From Lachnospiraceae bacterium (GTDB lineage: Bacteria; Bacillota; Clostridia; Lachnospirales; Lachnospiraceae), in assembly GCA_024690825.1 (NCBI GenBank), contig JAILOK010000097.1, positions 49,218 to 113,217 on the forward strand: a stretch of DNA of 64,000 nucleotides, read 5' to 3'. The notes below the pieces were generated by a model that was not told the DNA's origin, did no database searches, and worked only from the letters and a program-made list of their open reading frames with translations. The position numbers and the translations under genes are program-made. Shown in pieces: positions 34,186 to 43,855 of the stretch. Position 1 is the first letter of the stretch, and each line of letters begins with the position of its first letter.

Positions 34186-35168
34186 ACGGAGAAAGATCAT
34201 TGCGTAAAAAGGTCAGCGTGGTTATGCCTACATACGGCAAAGCCGGATATATAGAAAAAGCGATAGAATCGGTTTTTGATCAGACCTACCCCAATATAGA
34301 ACTGGTAATTGTTGATGATAACGGAGCAGGTTCCGAAAATCAGCTTAATACCGAAAAAAGAATAGAAAAATGGAAAGACAAGATACGATATATAGTACAG
34401 GATACTAATAGAGGCAGCGGGGCAGCAAGAAATACCGGGGTGGAGAAGGCGTCCGGAGAGTATGTCGCTTTTCTTGATGATGATGATTTTTATTTGGATT
34501 CATACATAGAAAGTATGGTCAATGAACTGGAAAAAGACTCCTACGATGTGGTATATGAAGCAGAATGGTTTTTGCTGCTTGATAAAACATGCTTCTGCGC
34601 GAAAAAGCGCCCGGAAAAGATAGAGGGAGACATCCATGGCCGCTTGTTGAACGGAGATGTGCCAATCACCATATTGTTCATGTTCAGGAAGGAAATTGTT
34701 CAAAACATAGATCTTTTTCACGAAGGCCTGATGTCATATGACGAGTATGATGTGTGGATACGATGGACTAAAAAACTTCGATATGCATGCCTTACGGAAC
34801 CCTGTGCAGTGGTAAGAAGAAGCAGTGATAATAAGAGCCTTACAACCAATATCGATCTTAGAAAAGAGGGATTGGAATATATAAAAACCACATATTTCGA
34901 TCCCTTAAAAGATAATAAAACTGGAAGATCTGTCAATATTGAGAGGATTCTGGAATGCGGATTGGAGAAAGACAGGGTGTATCAGCTGAGAAATGAAAAA
35001 CATAAGATTCCCTGGAAAATGATCAAAGATTTTGCAGACAGATATGAAATGAGTACAAAAGAAAGACTTTTCTTTTACATCAATGTATTGTTCAACGATT
35101 CATATGCAGTTTTATATTTGAAAATGTTTTTCTTCAGGTTCAGATACGAAACATTAAATATCAGATAG
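34182..35168 (+). CDS. Glycosyltransferase family 2
   Basis: This 328-residue GT-A enzyme shows KVSVVMPTYGKAGYIEKAIE, ELVIVDDNG, GSGAARNTGVEKASGEYVAF and LDDDDFYLDSYIESM, the classic family 2 motifs with the metal-binding Asp run. It adds one sugar from a nucleotide donor. Residues about 160-200 contain the catalytic-region block SYDEYDVWIRWTK. No membrane helix is evident. It overlaps the methyltransferase upstream by four bases and is followed 4 bases later by a GT61-like gene. Confidence 0.92.
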   Translation: MNGERSLRKKVSVVMPTYGKAGYIEKAIESVFDQTYPNIELVIVDDNGAGSENQLNTEKRIEKWKDKIRYIVQDTNRGSGAARNTGVEKASGEYVAFLDDDDFYLDSYIESMVNELEKDSYDVVYEAEWFLLLDKTCFCAKKRPEKIEGDIHGRLLNGDVPITILFMFRKEIVQNIDLFHEGLMSYDEYDVWIRWTKKLRYACLTEPCAVVRRSSDNKSLTTNIDLRKEGLEYIKTTYFDPLKDNKTGRSVNIERILECGLEKDRVYQLRNEKHKIPWKMIKDFADRYEMSTKERLFFYINVLFNDSYAVLYLKMFFFRFRYETLNIR

Positions 35169-35172
35169 AAAA

Positions 35173-36438
35173 ATGACGAATTACGATTATCTTTATGATA
35201 AATCAAATTACAGCCAATATATAGAAGACCAGAACCATTTTGTGGATAAGAAACTGTCCTATGTAATTGTTGAGAAAGGGTATGTCCTGCCTACAAAGAT
35301 AATCTCCTATATGGGTTATGGCGGTGTTTTATCGCAGAACGGGGAATTTATAGAAGGTTCTGACCTTTACAGGAGTTATGGCGGAAAATATGAGTTTTCA
35401 AAAGACGAAGTAACGGTAAAGGATGAGAAAGTCATATATATAGGCATGATGGTTGATGCCTGGGGACATTGCATTACGGATTGTCTTAAACATCTTTGGT
35501 TTTTATTTACCGATGAGTATAGTGAAAAATACAGGGATTATAAATTAATATATGTAGCCGGTGAAAATTATAAGTTTTCCGATAGTTTTAAGGAATTGCT
35601 GGAAATATTGGGAATAGATCATGAAAGATTTATCAAGGTGGACCGCATTTCGCAGTTTACGGAGATTCTGGTGCCTGACGAATCTTTTTTCAGACATAGG
35701 AATTTTACGCGTGAGTATTCGGATACAATAGAAAAGATAAGAGAATATGGATTATCTAACAGAAAAGAACTGAACTATGATAAGGTCTATTATTCATATG
35801 CGGATTGTGGCAGATATAAACAGGTTGGAGAATATAAGCTCGAAAACTACTTTATGTCTAAGGGATATAAGATCATATATCCTGAAAAACTCACCTTCAA
35901 AGAGCAGTTGAATGTTTTGACAAATTGCAATGAATTTGCATCAACCATAGGATCTTCATCGCATAATGTGGTTTTCCTAAGGGATAATGTGAAAATTATT
36001 CTTATCCCGAGAACCTGGTATGTTAATGTTTATCAGCTTACGCTCGATCATATTCATTCCCAGAAAGTATATTACATCGACAGCAGCTTGTCTGTCATGA
36101 TCGACAGAAGAAAACCGAATGAAGGCCCGTTTTTTTACTGCATCAGCGAAAATCTGCTTAAATATTTCGGAGATGATCCAAAGCAGAACAGATCATTTTG
36201 GAAGAGAAACATGAAGGATTTCAGAAAATATCTCCGATTGGGTCTCGTTCATAATTATAAGGGCGAGTATGCAGCCTGCGATTGTTATGCAAAGGAGGCA
36301 GAGAAATATTATTCGTATTATCTGGACAATAACTCTTTATTCTATCTGGTAAAGAAGTGCAGGATAATCGATGTTATATTGCTTATAAACCTGAAATACA
36401 GGCAGATAAAGAGATTTATTCAAGGTAAATGGAGTTAA
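35173..36438 (+). CDS. Glycosyltransferase family 61-like protein
   Basis: The 421-residue protein has MMVDAWGHCITDCLKHLWFL, ILVPDESFFRHRNFTREYSD and FASTIGSSSHNVVFLRDNVKIILIPR, which match the DUF563/GT61 pattern (HF/HC near the middle and G(S/A)xHN near the end). GT61 members are xylosyl- or other sugar transferases, common in bacterial capsule loci. The N-terminal 80 residues and the last 90 are specific to this protein. Donor and acceptor unknown. Confidence 0.75.
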   Translation: MTNYDYLYDKSNYSQYIEDQNHFVDKKLSYVIVEKGYVLPTKIISYMGYGGVLSQNGEFIEGSDLYRSYGGKYEFSKDEVTVKDEKVIYIGMMVDAWGHCITDCLKHLWFLFTDEYSEKYRDYKLIYVAGENYKFSDSFKELLEILGIDHERFIKVDRISQFTEILVPDESFFRHRNFTREYSDTIEKIREYGLSNRKELNYDKVYYSYADCGRYKQVGEYKLENYFMSKGYKIIYPEKLTFKEQLNVLTNCNEFASTIGSSSHNVVFLRDNVKIILIPRTWYVNVYQLTLDHIHSQKVYYIDSSLSVMIDRRKPNEGPFFYCISENLLKYFGDDPKQNRSFWKRNMKDFRKYLRLGLVHNYKGEYAACDCYAKEAEKYYSYYLDNNSLFYLVKKCRIIDVILLINLKYRQIKRFIQGKWS

Positions 36439-36466
36439 ACACTCTTCGAAGGACAGGGATTTTTAG

Positions 36467-36949
36467 ATGAGGATGATAGGGATAGTGATATTAATATGTA
36501 TAGTTGAACTTATAATACTGTTTTTATTTTTTAACAGCATAATACAGAAACAGCATACAGCAATTCAAAAGATGGAACATGAGTCCGAAATACAGGATAT
36601 ATGGATAGGTAATCTGCAGCGTTCCATGTTTCTCAGCCGTTTTTTTAAGGCGAATAATATAAGCGAAGTTGTTGTTTTCGGATGTGATCATCTGGGAGAG
36701 ACACTGTATCATGAATTGATAAGTAACGATATCACGGTTAAGTTCTTTATTGATGATAAAAGAAACGACCGGCTTTTCTGGCACAGGCAGGTGCCGATCA
36801 TAAATATGTCGGAATTTGAGAAAAAAGCTGCTGCAGAAACGATAGTTGTTGCCGAAACAGACATGTTTAAGGCATTGAAAGAGCGATTGGGCGAGGATTA
36901 CCCGGGAAAGATATTATGTCTTGAGGATCTTGTCCGGGCATTGGTGTAG
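36467..36949 (+). CDS. Membrane-anchored small protein with Rossmann-like nucleotide-binding fold
   Basis: The 160-residue protein has one N-terminal membrane helix (about 3-25), a short coiled segment and a C-terminal domain: SEVVVFGCDHLGETLYHELI, VKFFIDDKR and PIINMSEFEKKAA. It looks like the Rossmann-type sugar/nucleotide-binding domain found at the N-terminus of PglD- and FlaA1-like proteins. Related domains open the genes at 45721, 47932 and 55318. No catalytic residues can be assigned. It could tether or sense a glycan precursor at the membrane. Confidence 0.6.
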   Translation: MRMIGIVILICIVELIILFLFFNSIIQKQHTAIQKMEHESEIQDIWIGNLQRSMFLSRFFKANNISEVVVFGCDHLGETLYHELISNDITVKFFIDDKRNDRLFWHRQVPIINMSEFEKKAAAETIVVAETDMFKALKERLGEDYPGKILCLEDLVRALV

Positions 36950-36958
36950 GTATCAGAT

Positions 36959-38011
36959 ATGAATCTTTTTCAGGATAAAGCGCATCAGTTAAAAGTAAAG
37001 ATCAGGGACAGCAGGTTCTATAGGAATAGTATACAGTCGTATTATCAGATCTTGTTAAAGAACAGGTTGCATTCTGATGAATTGAAAACTGAATCATTTG
37101 GACCGGCTAATCCGGATAAGACATTTTTTGTGATCAGGTCATGTTATCCTGCTCAGGGGACTTTTGAAAGATGGATGGAGGCGGCATATAATCTGATATA
37201 TGCAAACTATCATGGATATATTCCGATAGTTGACCTTAAGAATTTTCAATACATTGACGGGAAAAATGCTGAGGAAGATCTTTGGGGTGTTTACTACAAG
37301 CAGCCTCAGTACGATTATACTCTGGAAGAGATATACAACTCCCAAAATGTAATATTTGGGAACAGACACGGGGCTTTAAGCAATGTGATCGGTATTTTTA
37401 ATCCTATGTTTGTAGAGATGGATGAATGGATGCACTCGATGTTTCATGAGTGCTTTGAGATCATGGGTTTTAATGATGAAATATGTGAGTATATTAAGGC
37501 GAATACAATTGAACTTCCTCCAAAAACTATAGGGATTCCCTTGAGAAGGTCATTTGAATGGGGAAATGAAGCGGGAGTTCCTCTGTATAGTGAGTATTTC
37601 GGGCATCATACACGTGGTTTTATGGATGATTACATCAGGTGGATAAATAAGGAATTTGATAAGGGTAATTACGACTATTGCTATGTTACCAGTGATGATA
37701 GAGAAGGATTAGATATATTAAGGGGTGAGTTTGGAAATCGTTGCTTGTTTTTTGAAAGGAAAAGACCACATTTTTTTTGTGAAGGTAAGCCTACAAAAAC
37801 AACAGAAGAAAGGTTTGTGGAATTTCCGGATTTACCTATGAAAGAAAAAATTCGTTTGTTGGGAAAAGAGTATTGTACGGAAACTGCAATATTGGCAAAA
37901 TGTGATTCGATAATGAAGATCAGATGCGGACAGGAGATAATGGCTCAGATAATATCTCCCAAATATATTCCGCTGGTAGATAATGATGTTTATTTAAAAA
38001 TTTACAGATAA
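36959..38011 (+). CDS. Probable fucosyltransferase-like protein (O-FucT / GT-B type)
   Basis: The 350-residue protein is clearly related to the one at 41842: both have a KTFFVIR/KTFMVIR strand, an IPIVDLKNF/IPVIDMKNY strand and FYKQP/YYKQP. Its GIPLRRSFEW strand takes the place of GVNIRGTDY, the arginine motif that in fucosyltransferases and NodZ-like enzymes binds the GDP-sugar. Here the second Arg-Gly-Thr-Asp element is altered, so activity is less sure. It sits directly before the GT10 fucosyltransferase. I infer glycosyl transfer. Confidence 0.55.
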   Translation: MNLFQDKAHQLKVKIRDSRFYRNSIQSYYQILLKNRLHSDELKTESFGPANPDKTFFVIRSCYPAQGTFERWMEAAYNLIYANYHGYIPIVDLKNFQYIDGKNAEEDLWGVYYKQPQYDYTLEEIYNSQNVIFGNRHGALSNVIGIFNPMFVEMDEWMHSMFHECFEIMGFNDEICEYIKANTIELPPKTIGIPLRRSFEWGNEAGVPLYSEYFGHHTRGFMDDYIRWINKEFDKGNYDYCYVTSDDREGLDILRGEFGNRCLFFERKRPHFFCEGKPTKTTEERFVEFPDLPMKEKIRLLGKEYCTETAILAKCDSIMKIRCGQEIMAQIISPKYIPLVDNDVYLKIYR

Positions 38012-38027
38012 CACAGGTGAAAAATTT

Positions 38028-39038
38028 ATGATTAAATACAACTATGCTGATTATTATATGGAAGATACGATCAAAGCGGACTTTTTAGGTCACTTCTTAA
38101 AAGATCACGGAATGGAATGTGAGATGTCTGATACACCCGATTATCTGCTGTGTTATCGGTATACCGGAGATACTTTTCTAAAATATGATGGCGTTCGGAT
38201 TTTCTGGACGGGAGAAGATGTATCTCCTGATTTTAATCTGGTGGATTATGCAATCGGATTTGATCATATTTCATTTGGAGACAGATACTTCAGAAGACCG
38301 CTGTATTTGGGGTACAAAGAGGATTGGGAACTGGCAAAGAAAAAGCATTTAAATGTGGACAGATCTGCCCACGAACGGAAATTCTGCAACTTTGTCTACT
38401 CCAACGGAAATGCCGTAAGACAACGCGAGGATTTTTATCATATTCTTTCGAAATATAAAAAAATAGACAGTGGCGGACGGTACTTAAACAATGTCGGAGG
38501 TCCGGTTGATAATAAATGTGAATTTCAGAAGAACTATAAGTTTTCAATAGCCTTTGAAAATGCCTCAACACCCGGTTATGTCACGGAAAAAATAACACAG
38601 GCCTTTGCCGCAGGGACAGTTCCGATATATTGGGGAAATCCGTTGGTCGCAGATGAGTTCAATACAAAGGCATTTATCAACTGTCATGATTTCTCTTCAT
38701 TTGATGAAGTCATAAAATTCGTAAAGGAAGTAGATGAAAATGATGAATTATACTATGGCTTTTTGAATGAGCCCATGTGTACAGATGAACAGCTAAAGAA
38801 AGCGGAGGACACCGAAAATAAACTTGAAGAATTCCTGCTGAATATATTTACACAGCCCTATGAAAAAGCATTTAGAAGGAATATGGGCTTTTGGGGACGG
38901 AATTATGAAATGAAAATGAAGAGGCAGCTTTTGGATTTTGATATGGATAAAGCCGGTTTTACCATGCCGTTAAAAGTCGGATATTATCTGTGCAGAAGAA
39001 AGCTTGGAATCGTTAAAAGAAAATTGATAAAAAAATGA
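38028..39038 (+). CDS. GT10 alpha-1,3/1,4-fucosyltransferase-type enzyme
   Basis: The 336-residue protein contains the GT10 donor-binding signature FENASTPGYVTEKITQAFAA followed by GTVPIYWGNP, plus the upstream RIFWTGEDVSPDFNLVDYAI and KFCNFVYSNGNAVRQRE. GT10 enzymes use GDP-fucose (or a similar GDP-sugar) to fucosylate a glycan, as in Helicobacter Lewis antigens. Length is normal. I see no GDP-fucose biosynthesis genes in the window, so the donor must come from elsewhere. Confidence 0.9.
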   Translation: MIKYNYADYYMEDTIKADFLGHFLKDHGMECEMSDTPDYLLCYRYTGDTFLKYDGVRIFWTGEDVSPDFNLVDYAIGFDHISFGDRYFRRPLYLGYKEDWELAKKKHLNVDRSAHERKFCNFVYSNGNAVRQREDFYHILSKYKKIDSGGRYLNNVGGPVDNKCEFQKNYKFSIAFENASTPGYVTEKITQAFAAGTVPIYWGNPLVADEFNTKAFINCHDFSSFDEVIKFVKEVDENDELYYGFLNEPMCTDEQLKKAEDTENKLEEFLLNIFTQPYEKAFRRNMGFWGRNYEMKMKRQLLDFDMDKAGFTMPLKVGYYLCRRKLGIVKRKLIKK

Positions 39039-39045
39039 GACTGAA

Positions 39046-41748
39046 ATGGGTACTGCATTATTTTTGATATTTGTAAAACCTATAGAGATACTGATAGAAG
39101 TCGCCTACGATATGTTTTTTAGGGTATTAAAGAACCCCGGAGCAACTATTGTTGTTGTCAGCCTGATTGTCAATATCCTTGTTCTGCCTCTGTATAACAG
39201 GGCCGATGCACTTCAGGAACAGGATAGACAGGAAAGAAAAAAGATAGAACCGTATATTAGGCTCATACGTTCAGCGTTTAAGGGCGATGAACGTGCCTTT
39301 ATGATGAATGAGTTATACAGACAACAGGGCTACTCCCCGCTGTCAGGTTTGAAAGGCGGATTGTCGCTGCTTCTTCAGGTGCCTTTTTTTATGGCGGCTT
39401 ATCACTTCCTTTCAAATCTGTCTGTTTTGCAGGGGAGTTCTTTTTTGTTTATAAAAGATCTGGGAGCGGAGGATCAATTGTTTTATATCGGATCATTTCC
39501 GGTCAATATCCTTCCTCTTCTCATGACTATGATAAATATCATATCCGGCATCATCTATACCCGCGGTTTTCCCATGAAAGATAAGATTCAGCTTTATGCC
39601 CTGGCGGGCATTTTTCTTGTTTTGTTATATCACAGCCCTTCAGGTCTGGTTATGTATTGGATGCTTAATAATCTGTTTTCCCTCTTTAAGAATATTTTTA
39701 CCAAATATGTTTGTAAAATAAAGAAGGTGCTTTCTATTGCACTGAGTGTCGGGAGTGCTTTGTTATTTTTGGCGCTTTTGCTGAGTGGAAAAATGTACTC
39801 CGGTAAGAGAATGATCTTTATGATATTGATTGTGATGATATCCCAGATTCCATTGTTTTTATATTTTCTGGAGAAAAAGGGAAAATTACATAAGGATATT
39901 TATGTTCCCGCAAAACATCTGTTCCTTGGATGGGCTGTTGTATTGATTATCCTTAATGGTATCCTGATCCCGTCTGTAATAGTATCTCTTTCTCCGGAAG
40001 AATTCATGGAATTAAATAATGCCGGCTGTTCTCCTTTGTATTATGTTTTCAGCACTTTCTGCATATCTCTTGGAACATTTGGTGTCTGGCTCAGTACGAT
40101 CTACTACATGACATCGGAAAAGAAGCGTGGAATAGTTGAGTATCTTGCAGCCGTGGCTGCTGTTATTTCAATAGTGAATTTTATGTTTTTCGGAAATAAA
40201 CTCGGGAATATTTCCTCAATGCTGATCTATGACCATATTCCGTCGTATTCTTTGCCGGCAAAGATGCTGAATTTGCTGATTGTTTCCGGGATTATCGTTC
40301 TAACATATGTACTGTATAGAAAAAAATGTATGACGGCATTAAAGTCGGTATGCGTGATTATGGTGATTTCCTGCATATGTATGTCGACGGTGAATCTGGT
40401 AAAAACACATAACACTGTTAAAGAGCTGAGTTACAGTGATAATGCGGATTTATATGATATTGATGAAAAGATTATCCCGCTTTCCCGAAAGGGAAAAAAT
40501 GTTATGGTTATAATGCTTGACCGTGCCATAAGCGGATATGTGCCATATATGTTTGAAGAAAAGAAAATTCTTAGGGAACAGTTTTCGGGTTTTACTTATT
40601 ATCCCAATACAACCTCTTTTGGGGCAGGAACATTTGCCGGAACCACAAGTCTGTTTGGCGGATATGAGTATACTCCGGAGGAGGTTGATAAGAGGGACAA
40701 GGAGACTCTATTGGACAAGCATAATGAGGCATTAAAGATGCTGCCGACATTGTTGGGGCAGAATGGATATGAAGTTACGGTGTGTGATCCGCCGTTTGCC
40801 AATCATCAGTGGATCTCAGATGTATCGATTTATGATGACTGTGAAACTGTGAAGGCATATATAACCGATGGGAGATACAATGGATTCTTTACGATGGATC
40901 ATATCAGTGATATTAAAAGTTACCGGCAAAGGTCTTTTTTCTGCTACAGCATTTTTCGTACAGCGCCTGTGGTAATACAGAGTCTGTTGTATGATAAAGG
41001 CAAATATTATTCCGTGGAAGCGGACAAATATAATGTGCAATATGAGGTCTTTCTCAACTCATATTCCACATTAAAGATGCTTCCGCAAATAACCAGAATT
41101 GAGGATGAACATAATACTTGCCTTTTGTATGATGTAAATATGACACATGATCCGGTCGAACTGCAGCTTCCGGACTATACATTTGAGGGAGAAGTGGACA
41201 ATTCCGGATATGAAACAGGAATACGCAATGATAAAGATGGAAATATAATAAAACTTGAGACACATGAGCAGATCATCCATTATTATACCGATCTTGCGGC
41301 ATTTCTCGCATTGGGTGATTTCTTTGATTATCTGAAGGAAATGGGATTATATGATAATACCAGGATAGTGATATGCTCTGATCATGGAGCGGAATTAAAT
41401 CAGTTTAAGTCAATGAGGCTGTGGGAAGATTTTGATGTCGAAAGGGTCAACGCTCTTTTAATGTACAAGGATTTTGGAAGTGAAGAAAGAGTTACCGATC
41501 CGCAATTTATGACTCTGGCGGATATTCCGTCAATGCTGGTGGATGGCCTGATGGAAGATCCGGTAAATCCCTTTACGAAAAATACTATAGATAATACGGA
41601 AAAATATTTGCACCCTCAACGAATAATATATGAGGGACCTAAGCTTGGAGATGAAGGGAACAAGTATAATATTAAGGAAATGTATACTGTACATGATGAC
41701 ATTTTCAGAAAAGAGAACTGGGTTAAATTGACGAATAGTGATTATTGA
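39046..41748 (+). CDS. YidC/Oxa1-domain protein fused to a sulfatase/phosphoglycerol-transferase-like domain
   Basis: The 900-residue protein has three parts. Residues 1-230 form a YidC/Oxa1 module with five or so membrane helices and a cytoplasmic hairpin (IEPYIRLIRSAFKGDERAFM, GLKGGLSLLLQVPFFMAAYH, SPSGLVMYWMLNNLF). Residues about 230-460 add further membrane helices. Residues about 480-880 are an alkaline-phosphatase-superfamily domain: VMVIMLDRAISGY (Asp 492), a Thr-rich segment TSFGAGTFAGTTSLFGG likely holding the nucleophile, and VICSDHGAEL (Asp 779, His 780). This suggests an integral enzyme that transfers or removes a phospho-substituent on surface glycan. The YidC part may serve as a membrane scaffold. 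The frame is unbroken. Confidence 0.8.
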   Translation: MGTALFLIFVKPIEILIEVAYDMFFRVLKNPGATIVVVSLIVNILVLPLYNRADALQEQDRQERKKIEPYIRLIRSAFKGDERAFMMNELYRQQGYSPLSGLKGGLSLLLQVPFFMAAYHFLSNLSVLQGSSFLFIKDLGAEDQLFYIGSFPVNILPLLMTMINIISGIIYTRGFPMKDKIQLYALAGIFLVLLYHSPSGLVMYWMLNNLFSLFKNIFTKYVCKIKKVLSIALSVGSALLFLALLLSGKMYSGKRMIFMILIVMISQIPLFLYFLEKKGKLHKDIYVPAKHLFLGWAVVLIILNGILIPSVIVSLSPEEFMELNNAGCSPLYYVFSTFCISLGTFGVWLSTIYYMTSEKKRGIVEYLAAVAAVISIVNFMFFGNKLGNISSMLIYDHIPSYSLPAKMLNLLIVSGIIVLTYVLYRKKCMTALKSVCVIMVISCICMSTVNLVKTHNTVKELSYSDNADLYDIDEKIIPLSRKGKNVMVIMLDRAISGYVPYMFEEKKILREQFSGFTYYPNTTSFGAGTFAGTTSLFGGYEYTPEEVDKRDKETLLDKHNEALKMLPTLLGQNGYEVTVCDPPFANHQWISDVSIYDDCETVKAYITDGRYNGFFTMDHISDIKSYRQRSFFCYSIFRTAPVVIQSLLYDKGKYYSVEADKYNVQYEVFLNSYSTLKMLPQITRIEDEHNTCLLYDVNMTHDPVELQLPDYTFEGEVDNSGYETGIRNDKDGNIIKLETHEQIIHYYTDLAAFLALGDFFDYLKEMGLYDNTRIVICSDHGAELNQFKSMRLWEDFDVERVNALLMYKDFGSEERVTDPQFMTLADIPSMLVDGLMEDPVNPFTKNTIDNTEKYLHPQRIIYEGPKLGDEGNKYNIKEMYTVHDDIFRKENWVKLTNSDY

Positions 41749-41841
41749 GCTGTCAGCGTTGATCAAAAAAGAGTTCATGGAAAATTTGTACAAAATAGGC
41801 TATAATAATTGTCTTAACGAAAATGAGAGGTGTTGGCCCTT

Positions 41842-42795
41842 ATGGCTCTGGGAAAATACAAAGAATATATAAAAAAAGTATTAGGCGGCAGATTTTGCGC
41901 GGATGAAGGAAATTACTCGTGGGGTAACGACTATCCGGATAAAACATTTATGGTTATAAGGCGCGGTGCCTCTTATGTGGGATTGTACTCATATGTCTCA
42001 ACAAATCTGGGATGGATAAAGGTGGCGGATGAGATGGGCTATATCCCGGTGATAGATATGAAAAATTATTCAAATCCGTATCTTAAATCCGGAGAAGTAA
42101 GGAAGAAAAACGCCTGGGAGTTTTTTTACAAACAACCCGGAGGTTATACGCTTGATGATATCAAACATTGTAAAAATGTGGTATTAAGCGGAACAGGGGT
42201 TCCGCCTACTTATCCGAGTATATATATGTACAGGGATGGCAGTCTTAAGGAATGGTATGATCTTTTCAATAAATATATAGAAATAGTTCCGGATATCAAG
42301 GAGGAAATTGATGCCACAGAGGGAATGATAAAGCGGGATCATAAAAGGGTTATAGGTGTCAATATTCGTGGAACGGATTATACAGCTATGAAACCCCTGG
42401 GACACCCGGTCCAGCCCACTATAGATGAGGCAATAACGAGAACAAAGGAAAAGATGGCTGAATGGGAGGGAGATGCCATATACCTCGCAACAGAGGATGA
42501 GAGTATAGTTGAACGATTCCTGGCAGAATTTGGCAGCTGTGTAATACTCCCGAATGGAAAACGTTATGATTATCGCAAACCGCATAAGGAGTTGATAATT
42601 CACAACTCTTTTGACCGGGAAAATGATGAATACCTTAGGGGAAGGGAATATCTGGTAAAGATCGGAGTACTTTCGAGGATGGATTATATCATATCTTCAT
42701 TCATGGGAAGCACATACGGAATGTCGCTTATGAACATGAATTATAAAGGTGAGTATTACTGGGATCTTGGGGTTTATACAAAAGAGAATGGATGA
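41842..42795 (+). CDS. Fucosyltransferase-like protein with RGTDY donor motif
   Basis: I chose ATG 41842 (MALGKYKEYIKKVLGG), with GAGAGGTG upstream. GTG 41830 is an alternative. The roughly 317-residue protein has KTFMVIRRGASYVGLYSYVS, a first-domain strand IPVIDMKNYSNPYLK, and VIGVNIRGTDYTAMKPLGHP followed by AIYLATEDESIVERFLAEF, the arginine-loop and donor strand of fucosyltransferase/NodZ-like GT-B enzymes. The end contains SSFMGSTYGMSLMNMNY. It is related to the gene at 36959. Probable fucosyl- or similar transferase; acceptor unknown. Confidence 0.65.
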   Translation: MALGKYKEYIKKVLGGRFCADEGNYSWGNDYPDKTFMVIRRGASYVGLYSYVSTNLGWIKVADEMGYIPVIDMKNYSNPYLKSGEVRKKNAWEFFYKQPGGYTLDDIKHCKNVVLSGTGVPPTYPSIYMYRDGSLKEWYDLFNKYIEIVPDIKEEIDATEGMIKRDHKRVIGVNIRGTDYTAMKPLGHPVQPTIDEAITRTKEKMAEWEGDAIYLATEDESIVERFLAEFGSCVILPNGKRYDYRKPHKELIIHNSFDRENDEYLRGREYLVKIGVLSRMDYIISSFMGSTYGMSLMNMNYKGEYYWDLGVYTKENG

Positions 42796-42804
42796 AAAAG
42801 GCTG

Positions 42805-43851
42805 ATGAAATTAAAAGATATAATAATAACTGAGAAAGCTACTGTTCAGGAGGCTGCCTCCCGTCTGGAAAATGTGCGATGCAGAGTGGTTTATGTTACG
42901 AGAAGGGGAAAGATACTGGCATCAATTTCTGATGGAGATATCAGAAGATATTTACTAAAAAATGAAAGTACATCTGCACCTGTGAAAGCAGTTTTCCATT
43001 TAAATCCAACCACATTGAAAGAAGGACAGGAGCAGGTTGCAAGAGAAAGGTTCAAAAGAACAGAAATATATTCGATTCCTGTAGTCAATAATAATAATGA
43101 GATAGTAGCGGTAATTTTTCGGGATGGCAAAGTGGTTAGAAGTGATGCCAAGATAGACCTCCCCTTGGTGATGATGGCTGGTGGCTTGGGAACGCGCTTA
43201 TTCCCCTATACAAAGATCTTGCCTAAAGCGTTGATTCCGCTTGGTGAGACTCCTGTTTCTGAATATATTATTAATCGTTTTTGTCAATTCGGCTGTAAGG
43301 ATGTCTATTTGATTTTGAATCATAAGGGAAATATGATCCGCGCTTACTTTGACGGGATCGAGCATGACAGCTATTCAGTAAAGTATTACGAGGAAGATGA
43401 ACCGTTAGGTACAGCCGGAGGATTAAGTCTTCTAAAAGAGGCCGGCATTGATGGGGACTTTATACTTACAAATTGCGATATAATAGTAGATGCAGATTAT
43501 GAGCAGGCATATCGCTACCATGTGAATCATTGTAACTTCATCACTATCATAGCAGCTGAGTATACCAGCAGAGTACCTTATGGGGTTTTAAAAAAAGAGA
43601 AGAATGGTAATTATCTGGGGGTTCGGGAGAAACCTGAGAAAAAGTATACCATTAATACCGGTATATATATAGTGAATTCAAGAGTAATACAGGAAATGTC
43701 AGGAAAGAGAACGGATTTCCCGGATCTGATAGAGGCTTATCACAAGACTGGTGAAAACATAGGGTGCTATGTTGTAAGTGAGAACGCATATATGGACATG
43801 GGACAATTGGAAGAAATGGAGAAGACGAAGGAAAAGTTGAACCTTCAGTGA
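42805..43851 (+). CDS. CBS-domain sugar-phosphate nucleotidyltransferase (PtmE/HddC-like)
   Basis: The 348-residue protein has two CBS repeats (about 1-118; DIIITEKATVQEAASRL, ETEIYSIPVV-type strands) followed by a nucleotidyltransferase domain: PLVMMAGGLGTRLFPYTKIL and PKALIPLGETPVSEYII, then EPLGTAGGLSLLKEAG and a TNCDIIVDADY metal site. Enzymes of this layout activate sugars for nonulosonic acids (PtmE in Campylobacter) or heptose (HddC). It likely supplies a GDP- or other NDP-sugar. The next gene begins 4 bases after its stop. Confidence 0.82.
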   Translation: MKLKDIIITEKATVQEAASRLENVRCRVVYVTRRGKILASISDGDIRRYLLKNESTSAPVKAVFHLNPTTLKEGQEQVARERFKRTEIYSIPVVNNNNEIVAVIFRDGKVVRSDAKIDLPLVMMAGGLGTRLFPYTKILPKALIPLGETPVSEYIINRFCQFGCKDVYLILNHKGNMIRAYFDGIEHDSYSVKYYEEDEPLGTAGGLSLLKEAGIDGDFILTNCDIIVDADYEQAYRYHVNHCNFITIIAAEYTSRVPYGVLKKEKNGNYLGVREKPEKKYTINTGIYIVNSRVIQEMSGKRTDFPDLIEAYHKTGENIGCYVVSENAYMDMGQLEEMEKTKEKLNLQ

Positions 43852-43855
43852 AAAG

